Below are positions 12,601 through 27,600 of a DNA stretch of 64,000 bases, piece after piece. Made by a program: the position numbers and the translations under genes. Below the pieces are notes generated by a model. It did no database searches, was not told the origin of the DNA, and saw only the letters and a program-made list of their open reading frames with translations. Source of the DNA: Otis tarda (taxonomy: Eukaryota; Chordata; Aves; Otidiformes; Otididae); contig CM048591.1 of the NCBI GenBank assembly GCA_026413225.1, positions 39,091,803-39,155,802 of the forward strand, read 5' to 3'. Each line of letters opens with the position of its first letter. The stretch's first letter is position 1.

Positions 12601-15600
12601 AGTTTGAGTTCCTCTTCATTCTCACTTATGTGACTCTGCAGTAAGAAAACATGTAGCCATGAGTGCATTAAACCTGACATCACAACCTTCTGAGCAACCT
12701 ACTGGTGCTAAATATATAATGGCAGAAACTAGTACCTGTAAAGCCCACAGTTAGATCTAGTCCTTGGGTTTCCCTTTTCATCAGAGAGCTCCCAGGGACC
12801 CAAAGACTAGCTCAGTTTGTTCTTTTAAAAGTGATAGGAGATGGTATGCCTGGATAGTCTGTCCCAGTAGTTTGGTGATATAATAGCCCACTTGGTATTT
12901 GGCAAATGTTAAAATAATAAATAAAATAATACACATAACTGTGAGGTAAAAATGAGAACCAGTCTAACATGAAGTGGACCCTGGGATCAGGGCAACATAT
13001 AGACAGCTGCTCCATGTATCATCAGATGGGCTGATAAAGTCCTGGTCCCAGAAAAAAATCTGATCCTCCTGTATTCCCACTGGAGCATATATTTCCAAAA
13101 TACCCACTTCATAATGACAAAAAAAAGTCCTAAGATAGCTTTAGAACAGGATATTCTTAGAACTGTGTAACCAAAAAAGAAACACTGGAAATCCTACAGC
13201 TATGTTAACAATGTTAAATAAGATACAAAGATGAGTAATTCTTTTATCCACTGAAGTCTGCTCTATACAGAAACAGAAGGCAGAGAGACAGACGTAACAA
13301 CCTTGGACTAGGAAGAGCAACCTTTGGCAATCCAGGGGTTGCTCTAACCTACGATACTGGGTGCCGATCTCCTAGTGACCATGCACTGTTCCTTGCTGAA
13401 TTGTGCATCCTTCCAGCTATGAGCCTTCTCATTTCCTGTGCAGGTCACAGTGCTCTTACAGGGCACCATTAATAATTTCAGATGAATTTAAAAGACAGGC
13501 TCCAAGGTAAGAACGTGGTTTAAGTGTTTTGCTGAAATTACGAAAACTCCCTGATCTATATGCTATCTGTACAAACTATTTAAATTGTGTACAGAGCTCC
13601 CAGAGCTTACCTGCACATGGAGGTCATGCGCCTGAGCTAAACTGCCAAGTGCACACAGCAAATCCTCTGTGCAGGAAGGGCCAAAGCGGGGGGTTATTAT
13701 AGGCTGTACCCTTGGATACTGAAAATATAAAAAATATATACTTGGGATTCTGAACCTGTATATCAGTAACCAGAATTAAGGCAAGCATTTACACAGCAAT
13801 CACCTTATGTCTCCATCACGTACTACTTAATGCATCCTTGCCAACTCAAATTAAGTTTCATGGTCTTTTCCCTATTTTTATCAGAAATTTCACCACAGAA
13901 ATAGAGAATCACAGTTTTTTATGAAAACAGTTTTAATGAACGTTAGTAAAGAAGTTATTTTCAACTTTAGAACTCTTTCATCAAGTCACTGAGATTTTAC
14001 CAGACTTTAGGAGAAGCACTGGATGCTTTTTCATATTTGCTGACAATCCAGGATGCAGTATGAGAAATAAGTCAGATGAATGACCAGACGTTTTTCTGAT
14101 ACTTCTGTGACTATCAAAGACAATGACGCAAAACTACAGAGTTCTGTAAAACCAAAACCTTTTTCTTGTTCAATCTTCTCCACTTGTTATGGCAATAAGC
14201 TGTCCCTATACTCCCTAGATAGGAAGATTAGTGTTAGCACTAGAAATGTCACGCAGCAGGAAACAGTGGAAAAGACACCAACACTAGAGCTATAGATGTT
14301 TACTTTACACCATGCACTTCTGGATTAAAACGTTCATAAAAAATAGACAAAGGCATTACAACTCTGCCTTCAGTGCACACAGCACCACCTGAAGAGAGTA
14401 TATGATAACCTGGTTTGCAGTTTCTTATACCATCTCCCAGATACAAGGAACTCAGGACTTCTGTAGATTAGCCAACTTACTCTACTAATATCTATGATTA
14501 AACTCTAGGCATGTATTCTCGAATATTTTAAAATACAAATGTCAACAAATTAAGCCATTGAAAACAAAAGGCTGATAAGAAAACTATCGCTGCTTGTAAC
14601 ATTGGAATGTAAACCTTTAACTGTACCTTAGGAGTGTAAACCTGAATTTGTTTAGAAACACACTGGAAGACATGTGCTGACCCAAAATACTAATTTAGTA
14701 AAGGATTAGTAACTGTACTGTAAAAACACTGATTTCTGCTGGTGAGAACTTCTTTTACTAGTCTATTTATATACCACAGAGTGATCGACTGACTTAAGAC
14801 CTTTCTTTAATAGAAAATTGTCCTTTCAAGGAAGTAGAATATTTTAAAGTCAACAGAGAACACACACAGAATATTACTCTGCTGTTCTCTGATGTGTAGG
14901 GGGGGCTACGGTGGCAGCTTCTGTAAGAAGCTGCTAAAAGATTCCCTTGCGTCCAGAGGACTCGGCTGGGTCTATGGTGGACCTGCTGCTGGCCAGGACC
15001 AAGCTCATTGGCAACAGTGATAATGCCTCTGTGATAATGTATTCAAGAAGGGGAAAAATAAATTAAGAAAAAAAAAAAAAAAGGAAAAGAATCAGAAGAA
15101 GCAGGGGCAGAGACGGGGAGGCGCGAGACTTGCGGGAGCCTTGTGGGCCTTCACCCTCTGGCCTCCCGCTGGGTGGCCGACTGGGACCAACTCGGCCCGG
15201 CCTGGCTGCAAGAAGTGGAGAGGAGATGAGATGTGAAGAGAACCTGAGAGGCGTCTGCCTGAGCCTGACTGTGAAGAACTTCCTGTGAGAGGAACGGCTG
15301 CAGACGCCAAGGTCAGTGAAGAAGGAGGGGGAGGAGTAATGCGGCTCCTGGCCAGAATTCCCCTGCAGCCCGTGGTGCAGCCCATGGTGAGGCCGGCTGT
15401 GTCCCTGCAGCCCATGGAGGCCCACGGAGGGGCAGAGATCCACCTGCAGCCCCGGGAGGGCCCCAAGTCAGGGCACGCGGATGCCTGAAGGAGGCTGTGG
15501 CCTGTGGAAGGCCTGCACTGCGGCAGCCGGTTCCTGAGTCGAAAAGGATCTCCACTGGAGCAGTTCACAAAGGACTGCAGCCCGTGGGAGAGACCCCATG

Positions 15601-18600
15601 ATGGAGCAGGGGAGGAGTGCGAGGAGTGCTTCCTCTGAGGAGGAAGGAGCAGTGGAAAAAACATGTGATTAACTCACTGCAACCCCCATTCTTCATTCCA
15701 CCTGTGCTGCTTGGGACAGGGGCTGGAAAGAAGTAGAGATAATTCGGAACAAAGTTAAGCCCAGGAAGAGGGAGGAGTGGAGGGAAGTTATTTTTTGTTC
15801 TCTCTCATTATCCTCCTTTGGTTTTATAAATAAATATTTTTTTTCCAAGTCAAGTCTGCTTTGCCTGTAACTGTAACTTCAATGATCTCTCCCTGTCCTT
15901 ATCTCAAACCTCGAGCTTTTTGTTGTATTAGCTCTCCCTCATTCCCTCAGAGGGTGGGGAGAGTGAGTGAGAGGCTGCGTAGCTTGGTCCCAAGCGGGGC
16001 TAAACTACGACATCTGATCAGAAGAAACTGAATTTACACTGCTACAAGTCTATTTCTCACCAGCATGACTAGCAGAATGTTTTTCAGACTGACGATATGT
16101 GTGCTACACAGAAGGATATATATTTATTGATTTGTCACTAAGCCAGAAGAACAGAGTTTGTCAGTGGGATTAACTATTTCATATATTCACACAGCATCTT
16201 CTGAATACAAGGTGAATATAAAGGAGAACTCTACTTACTTTCTTTTCCAGTAGTTCTTTGACAAATCTGAAAAAGGGTAAAAGAAAAATCAGTTACAAAT
16301 CTGTCATCTATGTTATAAATTATTAAAAATAAGGCATATATTTACTTAGATACCCTATTACGCATTTCACACATAGATGATTTTTTTTACAGAAAGTTGG
16401 GCCAGATTCTCAGATGAAATAAAAAGAAGCAACACAATTAATTCAGAATAGTTGCACCAAATTATGCTAGTTGTGAATTTGATCCTGAATATGCAGAGTT
16501 TTTTTCATTTGCAATAATTAACTTTAGACACATGGTAATTACTCTGAGTTCTGCTGAAAACTAAATAAATGTTACATTGAATTCATTGAAAACTTAATTA
16601 AAAGTGAAAGCTGCAACATTAGAGAAAAATACATTTAAATTTGTCTGTGCATGAATTTAAATTACAGCATTAAATATATTATGTTATTAAAAATTGCGGT
16701 TTTAAAAACTGCTGCAATGTTTCATACCTTACTTACAGTAGTTGCATATGTTCTCACTCAGTTAAAGGACCCTGGATTTTCTGGAAAAGCCTATTTTAAT
16801 ATTACTGTATAGATTATCTACCTTACGGAAAATACAGTATAGATTTACTTACTTTGGTAAATAAAAGAAGCTTCCTCAGGGACCTCCACAAAAAATCCCA
16901 AGCAGTCAATATTAATAATACAGATGAGCAAATAAAACCTCTGACTTTGCAAGGAAGATATTCTTTGAAAACCTATATGCACAGTGCAAGCAAATAATTT
17001 CCAAGAGCCACTTTGAGATGGGTTGTCTGTGAATTCTCTGTGACAGGGTCTCTGTGAAATTTTATGTCATAGTTTATTCAGAAAAAGTTGTAATTTTGGT
17101 CACACAAACATTGAATCAAATTTGTCAAATATCTTCGGATGGAAAAGAAAACAATGCTGGAGGCTAGATTCACAACACTGAAGCTGGTGCTGGATCACCA
17201 GCTGGAAGTGAGAGACCTCAGCTAAACTTCTGCAATGACCAAAAGAGTTTGAGCACATCATTGTCTCACTTTGAGAGCCAAAATGCAATGAGTTAGGTAT
17301 CGTCTGCCTGTCTCTCCTCTTACTGATTCACCTGATATAATAATAAAATATTGACTGGAGCAGAAACTGTAACACAAGTATAACTCTCAGGTGACAATCC
17401 AAAACCTCCAGGTGGCTGTCTTCACTCCTATTCACATTCTTTGAAGAGTGCCAGCATTCTTTCAAAACTGAAATATCCTTCTCAAAATACCCTATACTTT
17501 GTTGGCTTATGTACTTCTTTATGAGGAAAGAAGATCAGGCTCAAACCACTGTCTTCTGTAGCAGAAGAACAGATGAACATGGGTCCTCCTCTTTCCAGAT
17601 GACTACAAATATTAGTCGCACGTAATGTATTCTAGATTTCAGTTCCCTAACTTCTTATTCAATCCTCTTTGCAGGAGAAGGGTAGATTAAAATTCTTGAC
17701 TTGAATTTAGATTTAATATGTAAAGCTTTTGGAATTGTATATTATTTCAGTGCATACAATATAAATATTTCTGGAGGTTAACTGTAAGGAACTTAAATCA
17801 GTGTAATACATTTTCTGACAATATGACAGATCACATTTCTTACATTCTTTTTAAAAAAAAAAAGGTTGCTCTCCTAAAGGAAGAGCTTTTTCATCCTTCT
17901 GCAATTGTATTGCTGTGATTCAGGCCCGATGAAGTAAGTACTCCTGATCCGTGCCAACAAGCACACAACACTTTCCTCTAGACAGCTGTGGAGTACTTGT
18001 GGCACACTCTCATCCAAAGCTGAGAAACATTTATTAATTAACACAATGACATGAGAAGGGAGTTGGAGGCACAAGATAGATATTTAAAAGAAAGTTATTT
18101 AGATCATTTTTAAGTTTTAAAAAATATTGGAACTGGAAGTTCTGCCACTTTCAGGCCTATTCGGAAGGACTCATGCTGTATTACGAAAGCAGGGAATTTA
18201 CGTGAAGGAAAACAAATGTTAGTAGGGTGAAAACAACTAATACTATATGCTTTAAAAATGTCATTAAATATAAACACCATTAGAAATCCATGACCGTTTC
18301 TAACTTTTACTGGCATTCTTCTAGCATGATTTGCAAAAATAAGGTAGCATGCTTATATTAGTGTTAGGTATTTTCTCCTTCAGTATGATATTTGAAACAT
18401 TATACAGGTAAATAAATAGTCCCGTGAGAAAAGCTGTATGTTTGTCTAAGCATTTTCTGAGCATGAATGAGAAAGATAAGGGAAACCTAAGATAGCAGGC
18501 TGCATACTCCAGTCTTGAGTCCCCTCCGCTATATACATTGCTTTCAGATGATTCTCCTTCATTTTCTCAGCTGCAAGTTAGACTGATTTCATTGGTGCTA

Positions 18601-21600
18601 TGTTGGAGGAGATAGAACCACAGCATGTTTACAATGGGGTGTATGAAAGCTGAATCCTACAACTTGAATAAAGCTGTATCCTAAATGGGGGAAGGAAATA
18701 GCTCAGAAATTAATGGGGGTGAAGGAATGGATTGCCACCCCACTATCCCGTGTCGGGTTACATCATCTCCACATATAGAACTGTGAAGAGAAAAGAGGAG
18801 GCAGAAAACAGACAACAACATACACATATTCTCTCCAAACCCTAGAGCTTCTCCCTTTCTTTGGAAGAGCTAGAGAGAAACTGCTTGGGCTGTGCAGCAA
18901 CTGGGTATGCAGGACTTGCCAGAACTGTAAGAAACAATACTGTTGGAAGAATAAAACTGTTCCTAATAAATTTAGAATCATAGAATCATAGAACGATTAG
19001 GGTTGGAAGGGACCTTCAAAGGTCATCTAGTCCAACTCCCCTGCAAGGAGCAGGGACATTCCCAACTAGATCAGGTTGCTCAGAGCCTCATCCAGCCTGG
19101 CCTTGAACATTTCCAGGGATGGGGCTTCCACCACCTCTCTGGGCAACCTGTTCCAGTGTTCTACAATCCTCATTGTAAAAATTTTTTTCCTAATATCTAA
19201 TCTAAATCTACACCCCTCTATTTTAAAACCATTACTCCTTGTCCTATCGCAACAGGCCCTACTGAACAGCCTCTCCTTATCTTTCTTGTAGGCCCCCTTG
19301 AAGTACTGGAAGACCGCTATCAGGTCTCCCCGGAGCCTTCTCTTCTCCAGGCTGAACAGCCGCAACTCTCTCAGCCTGTCCTCATACGAGAGGTGCTTCA
19401 GCCCTTTTATCATCTTTGTGGCCCTCCTCTGGACCTTCTCCAGCTGGTCCATGTCCTTCTTGTGTTGGGGGCTCCAGAACTGGACACAGTACTCCAGGTA
19501 ATTTACACTTGTAAGTTCTTAGTCAGCTTCACATTCACTTTTCAGATGTTTGAAAACATCTTATTTCTAAAGGTTGTGCCATCAATTTAATCACCTTACC
19601 TTTCTGCCTCTTGGACAGAGTCAGCAGTAGTCTCTTTGTATTGTGGCACACTGTCATTCATATCCATGCAGACTTTTCCAACAAATGCTCGTTGACCAAA
19701 TTTATCTGTTGAGATGCATAAGAATAGAAAACTTGGAATCACTGGTGTTCAAAAACTGCTATCAAAGCCTGTACTAAAATCAAAATAGCAACTTCCACCC
19801 CAGTCAGTTTCATTTAAGATGAACAGAATTCATCCTCTTTTCCTGTCTTTAAGTTGGAACCATCCATGTGACTTTTAAGGCTAAAAAGGAATGAGAGAAA
19901 AAAAAAAACAGGACTTCTCCTCTTACACATTAGTACTTAACTTTATAAATGTTTATAAGATTACTGTAGTTTAACCACAACCAGAATTCATAATGGCAGT
20001 ATATGAGGAAGATCAGTGTGAAGTAGAGGATGAGAAACACAATCATCGAAGTACAGTAGTTGTAGTAGATAATTACCCTGAGCTGAGAAAAGGCACAAAA
20101 ATCTCAGCAAACCATCTCTCATTAAGAGGAAGGCATGAGGTTCCTAACATGCCTCCTATGTGCAACTGGATGGAGAAAATTACCAGAGCTACTTCTAGCA
20201 TCTTTCTTGAGATTTATCCATGCTAGCACTCAGAATTGATGTGTAAGACTTAAAAAGAATGCATATAATGTTAAATTCTAAGCTTTCAAATATGTTCCTA
20301 AATTAGACGGCTTTTGTCCACCTTTACTGTCTGAGTTGTTCAATACAGCAGCTTCAGTGTTTTAGGTTCTCCTATAAAATCAGAAAGATTAGGGAATTGT
20401 GCTGGTTTTGTGTAGCAGGATGGGGCTACGGTGGCAGCTTCTGTGAGAAGCTGCTAGAAGTTTCCCTTGTTTCCAGGGGACTCGGACAGGTCTAGGGTGG
20501 ACCCAGTGCTGGCCAGGGCCAAGCTCATTGGCAACAGTGATAATGCCTCTGTGATAATGTATTTAAGAAGGGGAAAAATAAAAAAAAAAAAAAAGAAGAA
20601 GTGAAGAAGCAGAAGTGCAGGCAGAGAGGGGAAGGCGCGAGCCTTGTGGGCCTTGTGGTCCCCACCCTCTGGCCTCCCGCAGGCGACCATCTGGGCTCAA
20701 GTCGGCCTGGCCCGGCTGCAAGAAGTGGAGAGGAGATGAGATGTGAAGAGAACCTGAGAGGCGTCTGCCTGAGCCTGACTGTGAAGAATTTATTGTGAGA
20801 GGAACGGCTGCAGATGCCAAGGTCAGTGAAGAAGGAGGGGGAGGAGTAATGCAGCTCCTGGCCAGAATTCCCCTGCAGCCTGTGGTGCAGCCCATGGTGA
20901 GGCCGGCTGTGCCCCTGCAGCCCATGGAGGCCCACGGAGGAGCAGAGATCCACCTGCAGCCCGGGGAGGACCCCACGCCGGGGCAGGCGGATGCCCAAAA
21001 GAGGCTGAGGCCCGTGGAGGGCCCACACTGGGGCAGCCAGTTCCTGAGTGACTGCACCCTGTGGAAAAGGACCCACGCTGGAGCAGTTCATGAAGGACTG
21101 TAGCCCATGGGAGGAACCCCACAGTGGAGCAGGGGAGGAGTGTGAGGAGTGCTTCCCCTGAGGAAGGAGCAGCTGAAAACAATGTGTGATGAACTGACCA
21201 CAACACCCGTTCCTTATTCCCCCTGTGCTGCTCAGGACAGGGGCTGGAAGGAAGTAGAGATAATTTGAAATTAAGTTAAGCCGGGAAAGAGGGGAGAGGT
21301 GGCAGGAAGTTGTTTTGGTTCTCATTGTCCTGCTTTGGTTTTATTAATAATAAATTGAAATAATTTTCCCCAAGTCGAGTCTGTTTTGCCCATAACAGTG
21401 ACTTCAACGATCTCTCCCTGTCTGTATCTCAAACTTTGAGCCTTTTTATTATATTATCTCTCCCCAATTCCCTCGGAGGATGGGGAGTGAGTGAGAGGCT
21501 GTGTAGCTTGGTCCTGAGCAGGGCTAAACTACAACAGGAATTTTTGATGAAAACTGAGATTCTCATTAAATTGCTCTGCTTTGTTTGCTGTCTGAGCCTT

Positions 21601-24600
21601 GAGAAATCCTGCAAGAATCACACCACTTTCACGCAGCAGGTATTTGCAATGGTGAACAGGAGGGAGGGATAAGATTGTGACGCAACTCTCACTGTTCTGG
21701 TTTCAGAGGGTGTGTGGAGATTTTTAATGTTGATTCTCAACTGAAACTTCAGAGTATTAGGAAATTAATGCACTGACTGCACCTCTTGTCATTGAGCCCT
21801 TTAATCCTCAAATAGCAAAAGGCTAGAAAGAGCAGAGAACTGCAACTGAAGAACAACTCCACCAGACCTGATTCAAGCTCAGCCAGCAGCTGATTTGGGA
21901 ATGAAGAGACTAGCAGAAACAACAGTAGAAGAGAGGCAGTTAAGTGAAAAAAGGTAACCAGGGTGGATTTTGGGGACACTATGACAGATGCGATGAATAA
22001 AAAACAAATTAGTAGAAAGACAGATCCCTAGCTAGTCTAAAACTCCTAAGCTCTGTTTCCTTCAACTAACACAGTCTGTGCAACATCCTTCAAAACTCAC
22101 TGTTAGTCTTACCTATAATTTCAGCAAGTAGAAGAGAAGTATCTGTGTAAATTGTTGCAAAGTAGCAAGCTGTAGTCGTGCCATTCTTTAGAGTTCTTCT
22201 CTATAAAAAGAAAACAGTTTCAACTGCCTGGAAAAAAAAATAGTCAAGCTGCCAAAATGTAGAACAGGCAGTCTGATTTCAAACTGCAAGAACATTTAGT
22301 TATTGTGGAATTTTGCAGTGAAGTGGGAAGGTAAAATACAGATTTTTAATTTTATAATAGCTTTTTAAGTCAGTGTTAATAAACACAATAATTCCTCTTC
22401 CAAATCCATGCAGGCTTTTAACAATAGCTAAATCCATAGAAACCAGTTCATATTTCCTTCACTCAAACTGGAAATAAATTCTGACTTATATTTAGAAATA
22501 TAAACAACCAGTCACTTATGTTATTTCCTAGTTTTGAAAGGCTCTCCAATTTTCACTGTGAAGCACTGTTTACCAAACATTAGCAAAGCAAGGCTTTTGG
22601 GAAAAAGTAGCAGTTTTCATTTGGCCACCTGGTGTGGATGCAAAAAACAGCCAGGCTTTCATATAAAAAAACTTTTTGTTATCCCTCAATACAAAGCAAC
22701 AATCTTCAAGGTAAAGGTAAACTGAGAACAACTGCTCAGAGTATAATTTAATTATTTATTTAGTTATACCATTTGAAAGGAGAAGGTGGCTGATACCTGT
22801 TCATATTACACTTGGAGGACCTATCAGTAAATGCAGAGCCATTTAAAGTTCCATTAAGTCATGATGAAATTTATAGCTTTGCTTGACCTTGGGACTAATG
22901 TGTACTATATTAGCTACCCATCCAATATGCAGGTTTAAATTTTTTTTTTTTTATTCTGGCTACAATGTAATTTGTGAATTTTATTTTATTAGAAGGTGAT
23001 AGCTAGAAGGTGAGACATCTAATGCCACTTTTGAGAATGGCTAGAGCTAATTACTTGACAAATGTGAAGCCAAGATCTGTCTTTTCTATACAATATTCAA
23101 ATTAAAGCCAATAGTTAAAAATATGTCTTTAAAAGTTCCTAAAGTGAGTCTCAGAAATAACAATGTCATTACTGCGACAAACTACATTCATCTATTTTAG
23201 CTTTTAAAATCCAAAATTCTCTACTTCTGGATTCCTAACATCATTGTGAAATGATATTTAAAAACATTCTGTTTCCAAAGCATTAGCATGAAGAATTGGC
23301 TTTCTCAAAATTTAGGGACTAGATGAGGTGCCAGATAAAATCTGGCAAATTTCACCTATTGTCTTTATTTTACTAAGTACAGAAAGTGTTTACTGGAAAC
23401 AGAATTTTGATTAGAAAAAAATTGCTGTGTTTTCATTACAACTCCAAAAATATGAAGATATACATGAAACAATATCTGTTCCCTGCATGTTTAGTCCTGT
23501 TTCTAACAGTTGAAGGTTATTATCAGTCCCATCAAACATTGCAGAGTAACTGGTGTTTTGCAGCATTTGGAGGTGAAGACGTTTTCCTGACCTTGTCCTA
23601 TTTGATACACGTAGAGAGAGCCTAACCATTGTGTTGAAGCTTCTGCAACTAACTTCCACCTCTCACTGGCAGTTTTTTACCAGGTAATGTTACTAAACAC
23701 CTTGCACAGTGAGCACTTTAGCTGTGCTGATGTCGTCCAATCTGAAGTGATGGAGACAGTAATAGTACCTTGAGACACACAGCTGGAAGGTAAGATCACC
23801 TCTATGTTTTAAGTAGCTGAAAGCATGTAAACTAGAGTAAACCAAGCTGCTCCTACATGTTTTTATTATGGCAGAAAGTTTGTGTTTTTTTTTTTTAATT
23901 TGTGCGGCAAGGACAGTATAACTATTTATTTCAGATTCACTACATTATTTTTTTGACAACACGTTGTCACAGTACTAGACAAACGCAAGGCAACATATAC
24001 CAGCTAAATAATTTAATCTGTTGAAGATATTTCAGTCCACATATTAAAGGATACATTTCAGTTATAGGACAGAATCAGTACTCTGCAATGTGACCTAGCT
24101 GCTTATTGTACACCAAGTGGAATTTGACCTTAAAGCCTTTATATTGCTCGGAACCATTCTAGCTCAAACACAGTCTCTCTCTTTGTGCTGCAATACCATT
24201 GACAGACTTCGTCTAAAGTCTCTGCAGTGAAAGATACTCCTGCAACAAAGACCTCTGCTGTAGAAACATCTTCCTTAATTACTCCAAAACACCCCAGATT
24301 TGTTATCTGTGAGAAGCATCTTCTCTTTCATGTAGTCTTTGCAGAAGACAATTTCATAATAAAGGCTTTTTGTGCAGGAAAGGAAATATCCTCTGATTTT
24401 TTTCTTTACCATGCATAGAGGTTTCTTTTCTGCATAGAGGTTGTCAGCACCTGCTAGCTGTAATAGTTCTGAGACTATTCTTAGATTTTGGTCATTGTAC
24501 TCAGATATCAGAAAAGATCATAAAAAAAAAATCATTTTTAACCATGTGATTAAATGACCTGTATTATCAGCAACAACAAAACAAGACTGGAACTAGTAGG

Positions 24601-27600
24601 GGACAACCTTGGCTGGCAATTAGAACAATGGTTATACTGTTGGTTTTTTTCTGCTTTTCACAACAATAAAACATGCTTTACTATTTCTCCTGCCCTTTTG
24701 ACAACATACATATATTTCATAAATACAAATGTCATCAAGCAGGTAAGTTACATTTGCAGTACTTACAACTACTCTGGTGTATACTTCTTCTGCAAAATCA
24801 CTGTCTTTGTATTTGGCTTCTGTTGGGAATGTGTAGGTAGTCAACCACTGCAAAAGAGGTAGGTCTACTCTTGTACCAGTAAATGAATACTGAGGGGCAT
24901 GGATATGTGTATCAACCATCCCTGGCATGAAGAATTCACTAGAGAAAGAAAAGAAAATTATAGTAGTGTAAAATGTCACAAAATTTTCAACAGTAAAGTA
25001 GTTTTGCTTTAAACTGTACATTTGAGGAAAATTCACCAGAGTAAATGGCAAGTACAGCTTAACCTTCCTCTTTCAGCATCAGCCTGTCAACTCCTACTGT
25101 ACCTCTACCCATACTCCTTTTATGGTGTGAAGCATAATTTTTATACTGTCTTCTATAGCTAACTGAGAGAAAAACAATTATTAATCCAATTATCTTTAAT
25201 ATTTACCCAGACTAAATACCAACAAATAAAGCCAAACCAACTTCACAATAACTAAAATTACCACACGGTAGAATCCACCTGAAAAAGAGAAGATTTGAGC
25301 ACAGTCTTGCTTCCTAGTATAGATATATTTGGAATGCCTCTAGCTACCAGACTATTATATTTAGAAAACTGTTACAAATCCTAGTTTTCCTCTACATGAT
25401 ACAATGTCTATATATATGTAGTCAATCAATGAATTTGAAGGTTTAATGGAAGAACAGCCACTGTGTCTACAAATGCAGATACAGACACTGGTGAAAAAGA
25501 TCTCTGCTCAATATCTTGACAGGAAAGGCATATTTACAAAGGAACTGCAATATTGTTTGTTGTCACATAGTGTTCATGCAATAACAGGGATCACTGTTTC
25601 AACATTACCAGGAAGTTGCTATAATTATTTTGTTTTGTGCTGGAACTCTATGCAGTATAAAATTTCTCTCACTCCTCTTCCCTTCTCCCTGACTAATGAA
25701 AGAACAGTGATTTTGTCTCTTTGTAGTCTCCCTTCTTCCTGTTTTCCTGCATGCTAGAAACGCTGAAAGATTTTTCTCAATCTGATCCACATGTTCAGCA
25801 CCTTCCATTTTCCTCGGGCTATTTCAAGTGAAGAAAACATCTGATGAGTCATATATTCTGTATGATTAGCCTTCCCATAAAACATACAGATTTTTTAACA
25901 GCTGAACACTAAAATGACACTGCAGCTCTAGATTCTAAGCAAGCCACAAGTCATTTACAGCTGTGCTACCACAAGCAAAGCACACTACACTTTGTGCAAT
26001 CCCAAACTATTTCACTTCACCAGAAAGGTAGGGGATTTCACTGGCTCTAGAAAAAAAAGGACACACTCTAGCTGCAATACAGTTAGAAATCCAAGGCTCT
26101 GTGTTTAGAAGGTTAAATCTTCCAATTTTTATTAGTTTTTATTAGGGAGTGTGCTAAAGCCAAGCAATTGAGTTTTATATCTGCAGTGTTACTGTTCCCT
26201 ACAGTTACGAAGTCTAGAGTTTTGAGCTAGTTAGGCACAGCCTGCTGCTAACAAAATGGATATAAAATGTAATCTCAAGAAAGAATATCATTTATTTCTG
26301 CAAGCACAGAAGAGATCAAGTATGAAAGCTAAATATGGCTTTCTGTTCTGTGCAGTGTAAAACAGCCAGCACAACCCAGCCATTGCTGCAGTTCCAAATC
26401 AAGGAATGTAAAAAGCACATGAACCGTCCACCTTCCAAGTCCCATCCAGGACGCAGACAGCTCTTGCGTTAAAAGCTCTCACAGACCTGAAAGGGAGGTT
26501 GGATGAGGCTGGATTTAATGTGCTCCCTGGCAAAACATACTCACAGAGACTTGCATTACTTCACTCAGCGAATAAAGGGCATTTACTGAAATTAGTCTAA
26601 ACAAAACACATACTGGTTACTCAGTTCTCTTATGTCAGACATTTTGAACCCCCACTTCTTAGCCAGTTGCTCTTGCTGATCAGTTTGTTCCAAAAACACA
26701 ATCTAAAAGAAAGAAAATATAGTTAGATACTTTAAACCTGTAACCCACATCAGCTTTACATGATGAGTCATATCTTAAAACAGATTTTACACATTTACAA
26801 CAAAGGTGATAGGTTTGCATTGAAATACTTTTTATTCCTGAATATTAAGCATGATTTTGAAATGCCTGCTCACGATCCAGTGAAAAAAACACACCCATTT
26901 TGGAACTTGTAAGAAAATAATTAGTTCATTGTCAAGTAATACACGGGCAGAATCGCACAGACTTCAGTGTCCAATGGCATCCCTGTAATGTACCACCATG
27001 CTAGTTAGTAGTCATTCATTGTGGATATGTGTGACAGCCTTAAGGGAGTGCAATTACAGTATTCAAAATTAGAGGGGTCAAATTAATTGCTTTGCCTAGG
27101 CCTGACTGGCACTGAGCTAAGTGTTTTCTAATTTTCTGCTCGTGTCATTAATGTTGGGTTTTTAAATTTTTAAATGCCGAGGAAGAGAAAGGAAACTGAT
27201 GGAAAAAAATGTGGATAATATTTTCATTTCCCAGAACAGGCTCAAAACATGCCTAAGATCTTTGTTTATTTCAAAAAAACCTACAATCTTGAGCCTAACT
27301 CAGCCCCATTTGATTCCTAGAGAACATTGACTCTACTGCTGCTGAGACTCTGTTGCCGAGTCAGAATTTTAGCACAATTTCTGTTTATTTTTAAATTCCA
27401 TGGTATTTTAATCTACAACATGACTCTTGGCAGCTGAATTCTCAACTCTTTAATTCTCTTATCTGGCAATAATAGGCAAAACAACTCTCCAAGAAACAAC
27501 GAGAAAGGAGTCTAGGAACTGCAATGCCCGCTGCAGGCTGAAGGCAGAATCCAGGTCTCCGCAACACTTGACAGAGTAGAGGACCCTGCTGCCTTCCCCG

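Noticed and set aside
20525..21325. A 266-codon minus-strand frame, and similar ones at 15092-15664 and 41920-42534
   Set aside because: All lie inside copies of the same solo LTR family and recur in the same place in each copy; they are repeat-derived and carry no retroviral domain.
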